Assembly (NCBI RefSeq): GCF_039534165.1
Contig: NZ_BAAAUX010000032.1
Location: 14,762 to 78,761 of the forward strand
Length of the DNA stretch: 64,000 nt
Direction: 5' to 3'
DNA from: Saccharopolyspora_D taberi
GTDB lineage: Bacteria; Actinomycetota; Actinomycetes; Mycobacteriales; Pseudonocardiaceae
Below are positions 8,271 through 18,108 of this stretch, in pieces. The position numbers and the translations under genes are program-made. The notes beneath the pieces are model-generated. The model was not told the DNA's origin. It did not search any database and saw only the letters and a program-made list of their open reading frames with translations. Every line of letters starts with the position of its first letter. Position 1 is the stretch's first letter.

Positions 8271-8552
8271 ATGGCTGCTGGCAAGGGTCGGTCCGGGGTC
8301 GCGACGCTGATCAACGGCGCGGGTTTCCTCCTGGCCGCGATACTGGTGCTGCACATCGTCTTCGTGCTGTTCGGGGTGCCGTCGAACGCGGGGCTGGCCA
8401 GTTCGGTGCGGCAGGCCGCCGAACCGCTGGCGCTGTTCTTCCCCGGCCTGGTCGACGGGGGCAACGAGATCCTGCAGGTCATCCTGGACTTCGGGCTCGC
8501 GGCGGTGTTCTGGGTCGTCGTCGCCGCGGTGCTGGGCCGGATCTTCGGCTGA
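8271..8552 (+). CDS. Small two-helix membrane protein (paralogue of next gene)
   Basis: A 93-residue protein of unknown function. One hydrophobic helix covers residues 12-33 (INGAGFLLAAILVLHIVFVL) and a second lies at the C-terminus (ILDFGLAAVFWVVVAAVLG). Between them is a loop ending AAEPLALFFPGLV. The next gene shares this design and the FGLAAVFW / YGIAAVFW signature, so the two are tandem paralogues. I start it at ATG 8271, just before the hydrophobic segment; the longer open frame upstream is compositionally unlike a protein. Confidence 0.72.
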   Translation: MAAGKGRSGVATLINGAGFLLAAILVLHIVFVLFGVPSNAGLASSVRQAAEPLALFFPGLVDGGNEILQVILDFGLAAVFWVVVAAVLGRIFG

Positions 8553-8591
8553 GGCTACCGACCGGTAGGGGTGGCGTGAAACACTCCTGCC

Positions 8592-8957
8592 ATGTCCGAC
8601 AGCGATTCCGCGCAGGCGTTCTCCGGTGGTCGTCGCCGCAAGCACAGCGAGTTCGACGCGGCCCGGTTCCGGGCCAGGGCGGTCGGCGTGGCCACGACCC
8701 TCGTGCGCTGGGTCGGCACGCTCGCCGCGGTGCTGCTGGTCGTCCACGTGGTCCTGACCGTCGGCGGCGCGAACCCGGACAACGGCATCACCCGCTTCGT
8801 CGCGGAGTGGGCCGACCCGCTGGCGCTGGGCTTCTCCGACCTGTTCATGCCGCAGGACCCGCAGCTGGCGGTGCTGCTCAACTACGGCATCGCGGCGGTG
8901 TTCTGGCTGGTCGTGACCTCGATCGCGGTCCGCGTGCTGCGCCTGCTCGGCAAGTAG
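8592..8957 (+). CDS. Small two-helix membrane protein (paralogue of previous gene)
   Basis: A 121-residue protein of unknown function with a basic, Ser-rich cytoplasmic N-terminus (residues 1-30), a helix near 35-58 (VGTLAAVLLVVHVVLTVG), a loop with WADPLALGFSDLFM, and a C-terminal helix (LLNYGIAAVFWLVVTSIAV). It lies 39 bp after its paralogue and is probably co-transcribed with it. It ends against the convergent kynureninase-like gene with no spacer. The conserved PLAL and G-AAVFW motifs may mark an interaction surface; that is inference. Confidence 0.75.
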   Translation: MSDSDSAQAFSGGRRRKHSEFDAARFRARAVGVATTLVRWVGTLAAVLLVVHVVLTVGGANPDNGITRFVAEWADPLALGFSDLFMPQDPQLAVLLNYGIAAVFWLVVTSIAVRVLRLLGK

Positions 8958-10079
8958 CTACCGGTGGTCGAGGTCGTGCAGCACCTCGTGCACGATCTGC
9001 GCCGCTTCCCAGACGTCGACGTAGCGCAGCCAGGACGGCGCGAAGCTGCACCGCAGCGTGTCCGGCTCGACGAGGTCGACGACCACGCCGCGGGCGAACA
9101 GCTCCTGCGAGACCCGCTCGGCGCGCGGATGCCGGAGGCTGACCTGCGCTCCGCGCGGCCGGTCGGCGGAAGGTGAAACGATTTCCACGCCGGGAGCACC
9201 CCGCAGCCGCTCGACGAACAGCGAGACCAGCCCGTTGGTCTTCGCCGCCAGCGATGCCCCGGACACACCGTCCAGTGTGGAGAGACCGGCGCGCAGTTCG
9301 CACAATGCCAGCGCGGACGGCGCCGATGCGGAGTCCTCGCGGGCCTGTTCGCAGTCCAGCGCGGCGTGGTGCCGCTCGGCGACGAACGAGTACGCCGGCG
9401 CGCCGGGACCGCCGCCCAGGTACCGGTGGCCGCAGCCGATCGCGAAGTCGGCCTTCCAGGCGCGCAGGTTCACGTCCAGAGCGCCCGCCGACTCGCTGAG
9501 GTCCCACAGAGCAAGGACGTCGTGCTCGTGCAGCCTCGCGGTGATCGCGGCGGCATCGCGCACTCCACCGGTGCGCACGTCTGTGTGCGCGAGCGCGACG
9601 ACCGCGAGTTCGTCGTAGGGCAGATCGTCGAGGCTGTGGAGCAGGCGCAGCTCGCGACCGGTGTGCGCGGCGGCCGACCGGGCGATGCACAGGTCGGCGG
9701 CGAAGCAGTCGCGGCCGACGCCGAGCAGCGGCCGGTCGGGGCGCAGCCGGGCCGCCGCGATCAGCGCCTTGAACAGGTTCACCGAGGTCGTCTCGGCGAC
9801 CGCCAGCTCGTGCGGGGCGGCACCGACCAGACCGCCCAGCCGGTCCTTGGTCAGCCGGACCTCCTGCTTCCGGTCGGCGTCGAGCCTGCCGATGCAGCCG
9901 GACCGCCACCGGTTCTCGGCGAACCGGTGCAGCCGGGCGCTGGTTTCGCTCCGGCCGAAGCCGCCGCTGTTGCCGTCGAGCCGGACGAGGCCGGGCGGCA
10001 GCCCGTACCGGGTGCGCAGACCCGCGAGCTCGTCGACGCTGTCGAGCGCCGTCGCGGCAGGTCGCGTGCTGGTCCACAC
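8958..10079 (-). CDS. Kynureninase-like aminotransferase-fold protein lacking the PLP lysine
   Basis: Resembles kynureninase (fold type I, class V aminotransferase) over its 373 residues: LDGNSGGFGR at the N-terminus, AETTSVNLFKAL near 95, LWDLSESAGALDVNL with the PLP-nitrogen Asp193, then CGHRYLGGGPGAPAYSF. In kynureninases the last motif reads Y-K-Y-L-N-G-G-P-G, the Lys forming the Schiff base. Here that residue is Arg219 (codon CGG, 9423-9425). The usual DLSHSAG is DLSESAG. The frame is intact and codon use normal, so it looks maintained. It may not be a PLP enzyme, or may bind PLP without the usual chemistry. No other tryptophan-catabolism gene is nearby. Confidence 0.75.
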   Translation of the reverse strand: MWTSTRPAATALDSVDELAGLRTRYGLPPGLVRLDGNSGGFGRSETSARLHRFAENRWRSGCIGRLDADRKQEVRLTKDRLGGLVGAAPHELAVAETTSVNLFKALIAAARLRPDRPLLGVGRDCFAADLCIARSAAAHTGRELRLLHSLDDLPYDELAVVALAHTDVRTGGVRDAAAITARLHEHDVLALWDLSESAGALDVNLRAWKADFAIGCGHRYLGGGPGAPAYSFVAERHHAALDCEQAREDSASAPSALALCELRAGLSTLDGVSGASLAAKTNGLVSLFVERLRGAPGVEIVSPSADRPRGAQVSLRHPRAERVSQELFARGVVVDLVEPDTLRCSFAPSWLRYVDVWEAAQIVHEVLHDLDHR

Positions 10080-10201
10080 GAGTGAAGTCCTACCTCATTA
10101 CCCTACGGTAAGTATTCATTTTCCCATTTTGGTTCAACAACCCAGGGAATACGTCCCGCCATCGGCGGATCATCACTGGCCTGTTCGGCGGCAACCGGGA
10201 C

Positions 10202-10792
10202 TCAAAACAGCGCGTTCCCCCAGGTGCCGCTGAACACCAGCGACGACAGCGGGTGGCGGGACCGCGCCGCCGCCTCCTTCTGCTGGAGCCGTTCCGGCAG
10301 CCCCTCGGGCGAACCGAGCCCGCCGACCGCGATCGCCACCATCGGCTCGAAGTCTTCGGGGATCGAGAACTCCACCCGCGCCTTCTCCCGGTCGAACCCG
10401 GCCATCTGGTGCCCGACCAGCCCCTCGGCCACGGCCTGCAGGACCAGGTTCTCGCTGGCCAGGCCCAGCCCGTACGCGCCGTACGGCATCGGCTCGCCGT
10501 CCTCGTCGCGAACGCGGGTCACCCCGATCGCCAGCGCGGCGGCGGGTCCGGTCCACGCGTGGTTGCCGCGCGACAGCGTGCCGCGGATTCGCTCGAAGGT
10601 GTCGTCACCGCGCCGCCCCGCCACGAACCGCGCGGGCTGCGTGTTGCCCCACGACGGCGCCCACCGGGCGGCCTCGAACAGCGCGGTGAACTGCCGGTCG
10701 GTCAGCTCCACCGCCGGATCGAGCGCGCGCGGGCTCCACCGCTCGGCGATCAGCGGGTGCAGGGGCACCGACGAGTCGGCGGGCTTGCTCAC
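10202..10792 (-). CDS. Nitroreductase-family protein
   Basis: FMN-dependent oxidoreductase of the nitroreductase superfamily, 196 residues. Family features are an N-terminal RWSPRALD segment (phosphate-binding basic residues), ARWAPSWGNTQPARFV near 50 (FMN contact), GLASENLVLQAVAEGLVGHQM near 120, and VAIAVGGLGSPEGLPE near the C-terminus. The start at GTG 10792 has an excellent GGAGGTGG six bases upstream. It lies 17 bp after the membrane mannosyltransferase and may share its transcript. Substrates cannot be assigned. Confidence 0.88.
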   Translation of the reverse strand: MSKPADSSVPLHPLIAERWSPRALDPAVELTDRQFTALFEAARWAPSWGNTQPARFVAGRRGDDTFERIRGTLSRGNHAWTGPAAALAIGVTRVRDEDGEPMPYGAYGLGLASENLVLQAVAEGLVGHQMAGFDREKARVEFSIPEDFEPMVAIAVGGLGSPEGLPERLQQKEAAARSRHPLSSLVFSGTWGNALF

Positions 10793-10809
10793 TGCCACCT
10801 CCAGGGGGC

Positions 10810-12051
10810 TCACATCGCGTAGGACCACGCGGTCAGCGAATAGGCCCCGAACCAGGAGCCGAAGCAGACCAGCAGGATCGTCGTGCACACCGCGGTCGTC
10901 GGCCGCCTCCGCGCGAGCCCGATCGCGACCGGGATCAGCAGCGGGAACGCGGGCAGCATCAACCGCACCTTCGAGTACATCAGCCCGTCCGAGCCGAGGT
11001 CGAGCACCAGCACCGCCGCCGCGAAGACGACCAGCGGCCAGGGCATCCGGTGCCGCACGCACAGCACGAGCAGCACCAGCGCGGCCAGCACGATCCACGC
11101 GGTGAAGGTCTCCAGCACCGACTTGTCCGAGGTCAGCGTCTCCACCACGAACTTCGAGGTGGCCACCCCGCCGTCGAACGCCGAGGACCAGCCGCGCTGC
11201 TGGAGCGCGAAGTACCCGCCGGGCTTGCCGGTCTGCAACCCGACCCAGCCGACGTAGAGCAGCATCCCCGCGGGCGCGAGCACGATCGCCAGCAGCGGAC
11301 CCCACAGCTCGCGCCGCCGCGCGATCGCGACCAGCGCGGCCAGCCCGACCACGCCGATCAGCGCGGCCGCGGTCGGCCGCACCAGCCCGGCCGCCGCGCA
11401 GCACAGCCCCGCGAGCAGCCAGTTCCGCTCGATCACCCCGACCAGCGCCCAGATGGACAGCGCGCAGAACAGCGCCTCGGAGTAGGCCATCGACAGCACC
11501 ACCGACATCGGCGCCGCCGCGAACAGCGCGACCAGCAGCAGGCCGACCCCGTGCGAACCGCCGACCCGCCTGCCCAGCCGGGCCAGGCCGTAGGCGGCGA
11601 CGACGCCGCACGCCAGGCTCACCGCGATCGCGGCGCCGATCATGTTCACGCCCGGTATCAGCGCGACCAGCCGGACCAGCAGCGGATACCCGGGGAAGAA
11701 GGCCAGCGGGGTCTCCGGGTACCGGTTCCCGAACCCGTCGACCATGCTCGGGTCGACACCGCCGTAGCCGTGCTCGGCGATCTCCAGGTACCACTCGCCG
11801 TCCCACGCGCCCAGGTTGTCGGCCAGCGACTCGTCGTTGGCGGCCGACAGCCAGGACAGCACCAGAAGGCCGAAAACGCGGATTGCGAGGTAAACCACAC
11901 CGGGGCCCAGGGCGGCCACCGCCCGGTGCTGGTCCGACAGCCCGGACGACAGCCGCGCGAACAGCGGTGGAACAGACCGTTTCGGCTGGTTACGACCTGT
12001 TTCGCCGGTGTTGCGCCGCTGCGGCTCGATCGCGCCCGGCGAGGTGGCCAA
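10810..12051 (-). CDS. PIG-V-like membrane mannosyltransferase
   Basis: Polytopic membrane protein resembling the GPI mannosyltransferase 2 (PIG-V) family of GT-C glycosyltransferases, which use polyprenyl-phosphate mannose at the outer face of the membrane. The first external loop has the GT-C-type motif NLGAWDGEWYLEIAEHGYG, with acidic residues after the first helix, then TPLAFFPGYPLLVRL. About ten hydrophobic segments follow, with GLVRPTAAALIG between them. TTG 12051 is preferred because GGAGGAG lies just before it; an ATG 36 bp upstream lacks this. In actinomycetes such enzymes act on lipoglycans or glycoproteins; the acceptor here is unknown. Confidence 0.75.
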   Translation of the reverse strand: MATSPGAIEPQRRNTGETGRNQPKRSVPPLFARLSSGLSDQHRAVAALGPGVVYLAIRVFGLLVLSWLSAANDESLADNLGAWDGEWYLEIAEHGYGGVDPSMVDGFGNRYPETPLAFFPGYPLLVRLVALIPGVNMIGAAIAVSLACGVVAAYGLARLGRRVGGSHGVGLLLVALFAAAPMSVVLSMAYSEALFCALSIWALVGVIERNWLLAGLCCAAAGLVRPTAAALIGVVGLAALVAIARRRELWGPLLAIVLAPAGMLLYVGWVGLQTGKPGGYFALQQRGWSSAFDGGVATSKFVVETLTSDKSVLETFTAWIVLAALVLLVLCVRHRMPWPLVVFAAAVLVLDLGSDGLMYSKVRLMLPAFPLLIPVAIGLARRRPTTAVCTTILLVCFGSWFGAYSLTAWSYAM

Positions 12052-12339
12052 CGTGCTCCTCCGACCTTGTCGACAAACCGGCCCCACAGGCTAGCGGCCG
12101 GCCTTTGGAGTAGGGCGCGGCGGTAACGATTCGGTAGGCTGTTCTGGCAGCGGAGCGACCTGGTGAGGCCGCTTCGGCCCAGGTGGCCGATGCTGCACCC
12201 ATCGGGTCGCGGGGCGTCCCGTCGCCGGTCAGGACCGGTGCCGGCGGTGCTCTTCGTCCATTCCGGTGTCAGTGCGGGGACAACCCGCACCCGGGGCGAC
12301 CGCAGCCTTGCGAGGCACGGCCCGAGGAGGTTTTTTCAC

Positions 12340-13604
<1,265 letters not shown>

Positions 13605-13605
<1 letters not shown>

Positions 13606-14660
13606 TGAGCAAGCCGACCGTAGCCATCGTCGGTGCCACCGGAGCGGTGGGCACCGTCATGATCGACATCATCAACAACCGGCCGTCCGTGCCGTGGGGA
13701 GAGATCCGGCTGATCGCCTCGCCGCGCTCGGCGGGCAAGAAGATCACCGTCCGCGGCGAGGAGCGCACGGTCGTGGCGCTGGCGCCGGAGGCGTTCGACG
13801 GGGTCGACATCGCCCTGTTCGACGTGCCGGACGAGGTGTCGGCGCAGTGGGCGCCGGTCGCGGCCGAGCGCGGTGCCGTCGCGGTGGACAACTCCGGCGC
13901 CTTCCGGATGGACCCCGAGGTGCCGCTGGTGGTGCCCGAGGTCAACGCCGCGAAGGTGCACGAGCGGCCGAAGGGCATCATCGCCAACCCGAACTGCACG
14001 ACGCTGTCGATGATGGCCGCGCTCGGCGCGCTGCACCACGAGTTCGGCCTCCGCGAGCTGGTCGTCGCCTCCTACCAGGCGGCCTCCGGTGCGGGTCAGG
14101 AAGGCATCGACCGCCTCTACGACGAGGTCTCGGCGGTGGCGGGCAAGCAGGTCGGCGTGCGCGCCGGTGACGTCGCCGAGGCGCTGACCGCGGCGGGCCT
14201 GCCCGCCGAGACGCCGTTCAAGGCCCCGCTGGCGCTCAACGTCGTGCCGTGGGCGGGCTCGCGCAAGGACGACGGGTGGACCTCGGAGGAGCTGAAGGTC
14301 CGCAACGAGTCCCGCAAGATCCTCGGCATCCCGGACCTGAAGGTCTCGGCCACCTGCGTGCGGGTGCCGGTGCTGACCACGCACTCGCTGGCCGTGCACG
14401 CGACCTTCGAGCGCGAGATCACCGTCGAGCAGGCGCACCGGGTGTTCGGCGCGCAGTCGTCGATCGTGCTGCAGGACGACCCGGACAACGGGGTCTTCCC
14501 GACCCCGGCCGAGGTGGTCGGTGCGGACCCGACCTACGTCGGCCGGGTCCGGCAGGCCCTGGACTTCCCGAACACGCTGGACTTCTTCGTCTGCGGGGAC
14601 AACCTCCGCAAGGGCGCGGCGCTCAACACCTACGAGATCGCCGAGACGCTGGCGGGCTGA
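13605..14660 (+). CDS. asd: Aspartate-semialdehyde dehydrogenase
   Basis: Reduces aspartyl phosphate to aspartate semialdehyde with NADPH, the step after Ask. The Rossmann motif VAIVGATGAVG (residues 7-17) and the catalytic Cys131 in NPNCTT are clear, as is the substrate-binding ASYQAASGAGQEG segment near 155. The ATG overlaps the last base of ask. A strong hairpin with a T run follows at 14675, closing the operon. Length (351) is normal. Confidence 0.97.
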
Positions 14661-14674
14661 CCCGGGCGCTTCGA

Positions 14675-14716
14675 GGGGCGTCCTCTTCCCTGGTCGGGGA
14701 GGGGGACGCCCCTTTT
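14675..14716 (+). terminator. Rho-independent terminator of ask-asd
   Basis: GGGGCGTCC at 14675 pairs perfectly with GGACGCCCC at 14704-14712 and is followed directly by TTTT. It lies 15 bp after the asd stop codon. The rest of 14717-14920 shows no gene. Confidence 0.85.
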
Positions 14717-14920
14717 CGTTGCTCCAGGAGGCCAATCTTCATTCGAACGTGTGTTTGTATTGCCGATTCCTGGAGATCGGCGCCGAGGCTGGCGATATTG
14801 GAGGCATGTCCGCACCCGTACCACCTGGAGATCGACCGGGACGCCCTGGCCCGGCGACCACGCAGCTGAAAGGCGCAGGCCGTCGGCGCCGGGCCGGGAC
14901 CGGCGCCGACCCTCCGGGCG

Positions 14921-15418
14921 TCAGCTCCCGGCGAGCTGCGCCTGCCACATCCAGTGCGACTTCTCCATCTCGTGGGAGATGCCGATCAGCAGGTCCTGGG
15001 TGACCAGGTCGGACTTGTCCGTTTCGTCGATGCGCGCACGCATGCGCTTGATCAGCTCGGAAAGGGCGGAAACGATGTACTCGATCACCTCGCGGTCGCT
15101 CTTCCAGCCCGCGCCGAAGGCCGGGAGGCCGGAGCCGGACGAGACCGTGGCGGACCGCCCGTCGGGCGAGACGCCGATCGCCGCGGACCGCTCGGCGACG
15201 TCGTCGGCGAATCCCCTGGCGCTGTCGATCAGCTCGTCGAGCTGGAGGTGGACGTCGCGGAAGAACCTGCCGACCACGTTCCAGTGCGCCTGCTTGGCCA
15301 CCAGGTGCAGATCCACCAGGTCCAGCAGCGCGCCCTGGAGGACCTTGCCGGTGGTGTCCCGGTCGGAGTCGGTCAGTGCGCTGGTGATCGGTGCCTTGTC
15401 AACCGTCTTAGTGGCCAT
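14921..15418 (-). CDS. dps: Dps-family ferritin-like DNA protection protein
   Basis: Dodecameric ferritin-like protein that oxidises and stores iron using peroxide and protects DNA in starvation or oxidative stress. The ferroxidase-site signature is visible: KQAHWNVVG (His45), FFRDVHLQLDE (His57, Asp61) and GFADDVAERSAAIG (Asp72, Glu76). The C-terminal ISHEMEKSHWMWQA helix is typical. ATG 15418 follows GGGAGG. A longer upstream reading is rejected for lack of a ribosome binding site. Confidence 0.93.
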   Translation of the reverse strand: MATKTVDKAPITSALTDSDRDTTGKVLQGALLDLVDLHLVAKQAHWNVVGRFFRDVHLQLDELIDSARGFADDVAERSAAIGVSPDGRSATVSSGSGLPAFGAGWKSDREVIEYIVSALSELIKRMRARIDETDKSDLVTQDLLIGISHEMEKSHWMWQAQLAGS

Positions 15419-15494
15419 GGAACGGATACCTCCCTTGCGCGAGAGCTCTGTCCTCCAGAGCCTCCTGGCTGCGGGGTACCCGCGCATGTCGACC

Positions 15495-16052
15495 TCACAT
15501 GCGTCGTTCGGCGAACTCCACGACCTGCCGCCCGATGGTCCGCAGGGTCCGCGTGACCTTCTCGTCGTCCGACTCGCCGCCCGGGCCCAGCTCGGTCTCG
15601 GCGGAGTTGACCGCCGCCCCCAGCGGGGTCGGCCAGCCGCGCAGCGCGTGCACGACCGAGCGCAGCGCCTGGAGGGTGGTCACGGTGGCCTGCCAGCCGT
15701 AGGCGATGCCGATGCAGCCGACCGCGCGTCCGTCGAGGTAGACGCGGTCGTCGCCGCGCAGGTCCTCCACGTAGTCGAGCGCGTTCTTGATCAGCCCGGA
15801 GATGGTGCCGTGGTAACCGGGGGAGGCGAGGATGACGCCGTCGGCGGTGCGCAGCGACTCGACGAGCTCGATCGCGTTCTCGGTGCGGGTGGTGACCTGC
15901 GGATCGTAGAACGGCAGTACCAGGCTCTCGCCGGTGATGGCGTGGACCTTGGCCCCGGCTTCGCGCGCTCCGGCGAGCGCGCACTGCATCGCGCGCTCGG
16001 ACTGCGAGTCGGGGCGGATCGATCCGCCGATCCCCACCACCGTCACGGTCAT
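15495..16052 (-). CDS. NADPH-dependent FMN reductase family protein
   Basis: Flavodoxin-fold oxidoreductase of 185 residues. The N-terminal phosphate loop is GIGGSIRPDSQSERA (residues 7-21), and ADGVILASPGYHGTISGLIKNALDYVEDL (about 70-98) is the family signature around the flavin. It may supply reduced FMN or reduce quinones. ATG 16052 follows GGAAGG. It is co-oriented with dps (76 bp apart) but separated by a spacer with its own ribosome binding site. Substrate unknown. Confidence 0.9.
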   Translation of the reverse strand: MTVTVVGIGGSIRPDSQSERAMQCALAGAREAGAKVHAITGESLVLPFYDPQVTTRTENAIELVESLRTADGVILASPGYHGTISGLIKNALDYVEDLRGDDRVYLDGRAVGCIGIAYGWQATVTTLQALRSVVHALRGWPTPLGAAVNSAETELGPGGESDDEKVTRTLRTIGRQVVEFAERRM

Positions 16053-16212
16053 GCGTCGATCCTTCCATCGCCGGGGCGCTCCCGTGGTGGGAGCCTCGGC
16101 CACGCTACGACCTCCAGTCAGCTCGAAGTCAAAGCGCACGGCCGTGTCCCGCGCCACTCCTACTTGTCGGTAACCTCAGGTGCTGCCTTGTTTCCGCTGG
16201 GAAGGTCCACCC

Positions 16213-17292
16213 ATGTCGAAAGCTCTCGATGTGTCGCCCCAGGTGCAGGCCGTCGCGCTGCGCGCCATTCTCCAGCTCCCCCAACCGCTCCGGCGGCTGA
16301 TCGCCGGAGCGCCGATCCGCCTGGACGGCAACGAACTCGCCTTGGACGCCCAACTGCTGCTCAGGCTGCAGCGGATGATCGGCCACGACGGGCTGTCGGC
16401 GCCAACGCCGGAAATCGCCCGGGCGGCGATGGTGCAGTCCAACAAGCTGATGACGTTCAACCGGCTCGGCGGGGTGTCGGTGGGCGAGCGCCGGATCCCG
16501 ACGCCGTCCGGCGAGCTCGCGGCGCGGCTGTACCGGCCTGCGGAGGTCGCCGGCCCGGGCCCGCTGCTGATCTTCTACCACGGTGGCGGCTTCGTCGTGG
16601 GCGACATCGAGACCCACGACGACGCGTGCCGCTTCCTGGCCCGGCAGGCCGGGATCAGGGTGTTGTCGGTGGACTACCGGCTCGCCCCGGAGCACCGCTT
16701 CCCAGCGGCGTTCGACGACGCCCTGGCGGCGTTCCGCTTCGCGGCGGACAACGCCGAAGCGCTCGGCACCACACCGGAGTCGATCGCGGTGGGCGGGGAC
16801 AGCGCGGGCGGCAACCTGGCGGCCGTGGTGTCGTACGCGACCCGGTCCGAGGAGATCAGGCCGGCGTTCCAGCTGCTGGTCTACCCGGCGGTGGACGCCA
16901 CCCGGCGCCGCCGTTCGAGGGAGCTGTTCGGGCGAGGATTCCTGCTCACCGACGCCGACATCGACTGGTTCATGGCGAACTACGTGCCGGAAGTGGGCGA
17001 GCGCGGTGACCACCGGCTGTCGGTCCTGCTGGCCGAGGACCTGACCGGGCTGCCCCCGGCGTACGTGGTGACGGCGGGCTTCGACCCGCTGCGCGACGAA
17101 GGAGAGGCGTACGTGCAGCGGTTGAAGGAATCCGGGGTGCCGGTGATCGACCGGCGCTTCGAAGACCTGATCCACGGCTTCATGAACCTCCGCCAAGCGG
17201 GCGGCCGGTTCCAGGAGGCGATGGTCGAGATCGCGAGCACCCTGCGTGCGGGGCTGGCCCTGCGCGCAGGACGGCTTCAGGACCAGCCGTGA
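16213..17292 (+). CDS. HSL-family alpha/beta-hydrolase (esterase/lipase)
   Basis: Carboxylesterase of the hormone-sensitive-lipase (bacterial family IV) type, 359 residues. The oxyanion motif HGGG is at 123-126, the nucleophile Ser197 in GGDSAGGN, and the likely Asp and His lie in TAGFDPLRDEGE and DLIHGFMNL near the C-terminus. DYRLAPEHRFPAAFDD is also typical. There is no signal peptide, so it should act in the cytoplasm. GGAAGG precedes ATG 16213. Its last 16 bp overlap the convergent deaminase gene. Confidence 0.93.
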   Translation: MSKALDVSPQVQAVALRAILQLPQPLRRLIAGAPIRLDGNELALDAQLLLRLQRMIGHDGLSAPTPEIARAAMVQSNKLMTFNRLGGVSVGERRIPTPSGELAARLYRPAEVAGPGPLLIFYHGGGFVVGDIETHDDACRFLARQAGIRVLSVDYRLAPEHRFPAAFDDALAAFRFAADNAEALGTTPESIAVGGDSAGGNLAAVVSYATRSEEIRPAFQLLVYPAVDATRRRRSRELFGRGFLLTDADIDWFMANYVPEVGERGDHRLSVLLAEDLTGLPPAYVVTAGFDPLRDEGEAYVQRLKESGVPVIDRRFEDLIHGFMNLRQAGGRFQEAMVEIASTLRAGLALRAGRLQDQP

Positions 17293-17738
17293 TGAGCGAC
17301 AAGGGCCTCCTCCGCGAGTAGCGGCCCCTCGACCTCGACCGGCTGCGCTGCGCTCGCGAAGACCTCGGCCGCGGAAAGGCCCAGCGCAGCCGGCGTACCC
17401 CGAAACTCGGCGAGCCGAGCACCGTCGAGAGCGAACACCAACCGCCCGAGCCCGGAAATGGCCATAGCGCCGGAGCACATAGCGCAGTTCTCGCAGCTGG
17501 TGTACATCGTGGTCCGCCGGGCGGTGTCGGCATCCAGATGCCGCCCGGCCCACACCGCGAGCTTGAGCTCAGGGTGAGCACTGATGTCCCGATCGGTGCG
17601 AACGGTGTTGACGTCCTCGGCGAGCACCACCCCGTAGGGCCCGACCAACAGCGACCCGAACGGCTCATCCCCCTGCTCCCGAGCCCGAACGCTCAACTCG
17701 ATCGCCCGCCGCAGATACGCCAGCTCAACCTCGGCCAT
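17277..17738 (-). CDS. Nucleoside/base deaminase (cytidine-deaminase-like fold)
   Basis: Zinc-dependent deaminase of the CDA superfamily, 153 residues. The zinc and proton-shuttle motif is SAHPELKLA (His55, Glu57), with Pro where most relatives have Ala. The second zinc motif is TSCENCAMCSGA, keeping Cys85 and Cys88 of the usual P-C-x-x-C but with Asn and Ala replacing the prolines. The closest known functions are guanine or cytosine deaminase-like enzymes. ATG 17738 follows GGAGGGAAC. The tail overlaps the esterase gene on the other strand. Confidence 0.85.
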   Translation of the reverse strand: MAEVELAYLRRAIELSVRAREQGDEPFGSLLVGPYGVVLAEDVNTVRTDRDISAHPELKLAVWAGRHLDADTARRTTMYTSCENCAMCSGAMAISGLGRLVFALDGARLAEFRGTPAALGLSAAEVFASAAQPVEVEGPLLAEEALVAHHGWS

Positions 17739-17762
17739 GTTCCCTCCTTCGGAGCCGCCCAT

Positions 17763-18108
17763 TCCCCAGTGTCACTCCCAACCAGCCCAGGTGACCGGAT
17801 CCCGGCTCCGCTTGGCGCTACCGGGCTCCGCCTGGCGCTGCCCGGCTCCGCTTGGCCCGGCTCTGCCTGGCTGGGCGTGACCTTGCTCAGCCAGCTCCGC
17901 CCGGCCCTCCTCGGCCAGTTCTCCCCGGCCTGCCGGGCTCCACTGGCGTGTCTGACTCAGTGCCATTCCGACACGCCCCGGCATGTCGGCAACCCCGACG
18001 CACTTCGGCGTGTCGGATGCCCAACATGCCCTTGTGCGTCGGTCCGGGCACCAGCCGAGCCATCCAGCCCGGCACCCACAGTGCTACCCAGCCCAAACCC
18101 CGAAAAGC
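17763..18108. repeat. Intergenic short tandem and inverted repeats
   Basis: No gene seen. From 17802 to about 17870 a unit of about 20 bp (CCCGGCTCCGCTTGGCGCT and variants) repeats about four times. Further on, variants of CGGCATGTCGG / CGGCGTGTCGG alternate in both orientations, and CCGACGCAC (17995-18003) is the exact inverse of GTGCGTCGG (18034-18042). The region sits between two minus-strand genes. It may end the iniR-like transcript or simply be an expanding low-complexity spacer. Confidence 0.6.

Noticed and set aside
17772..17984. Small minus-strand frame in the repeat spacer
   Set aside because: It is only the translated 20-bp tandem repeat (AELAEQGHAQPGRAG-like) and has no support as a gene.
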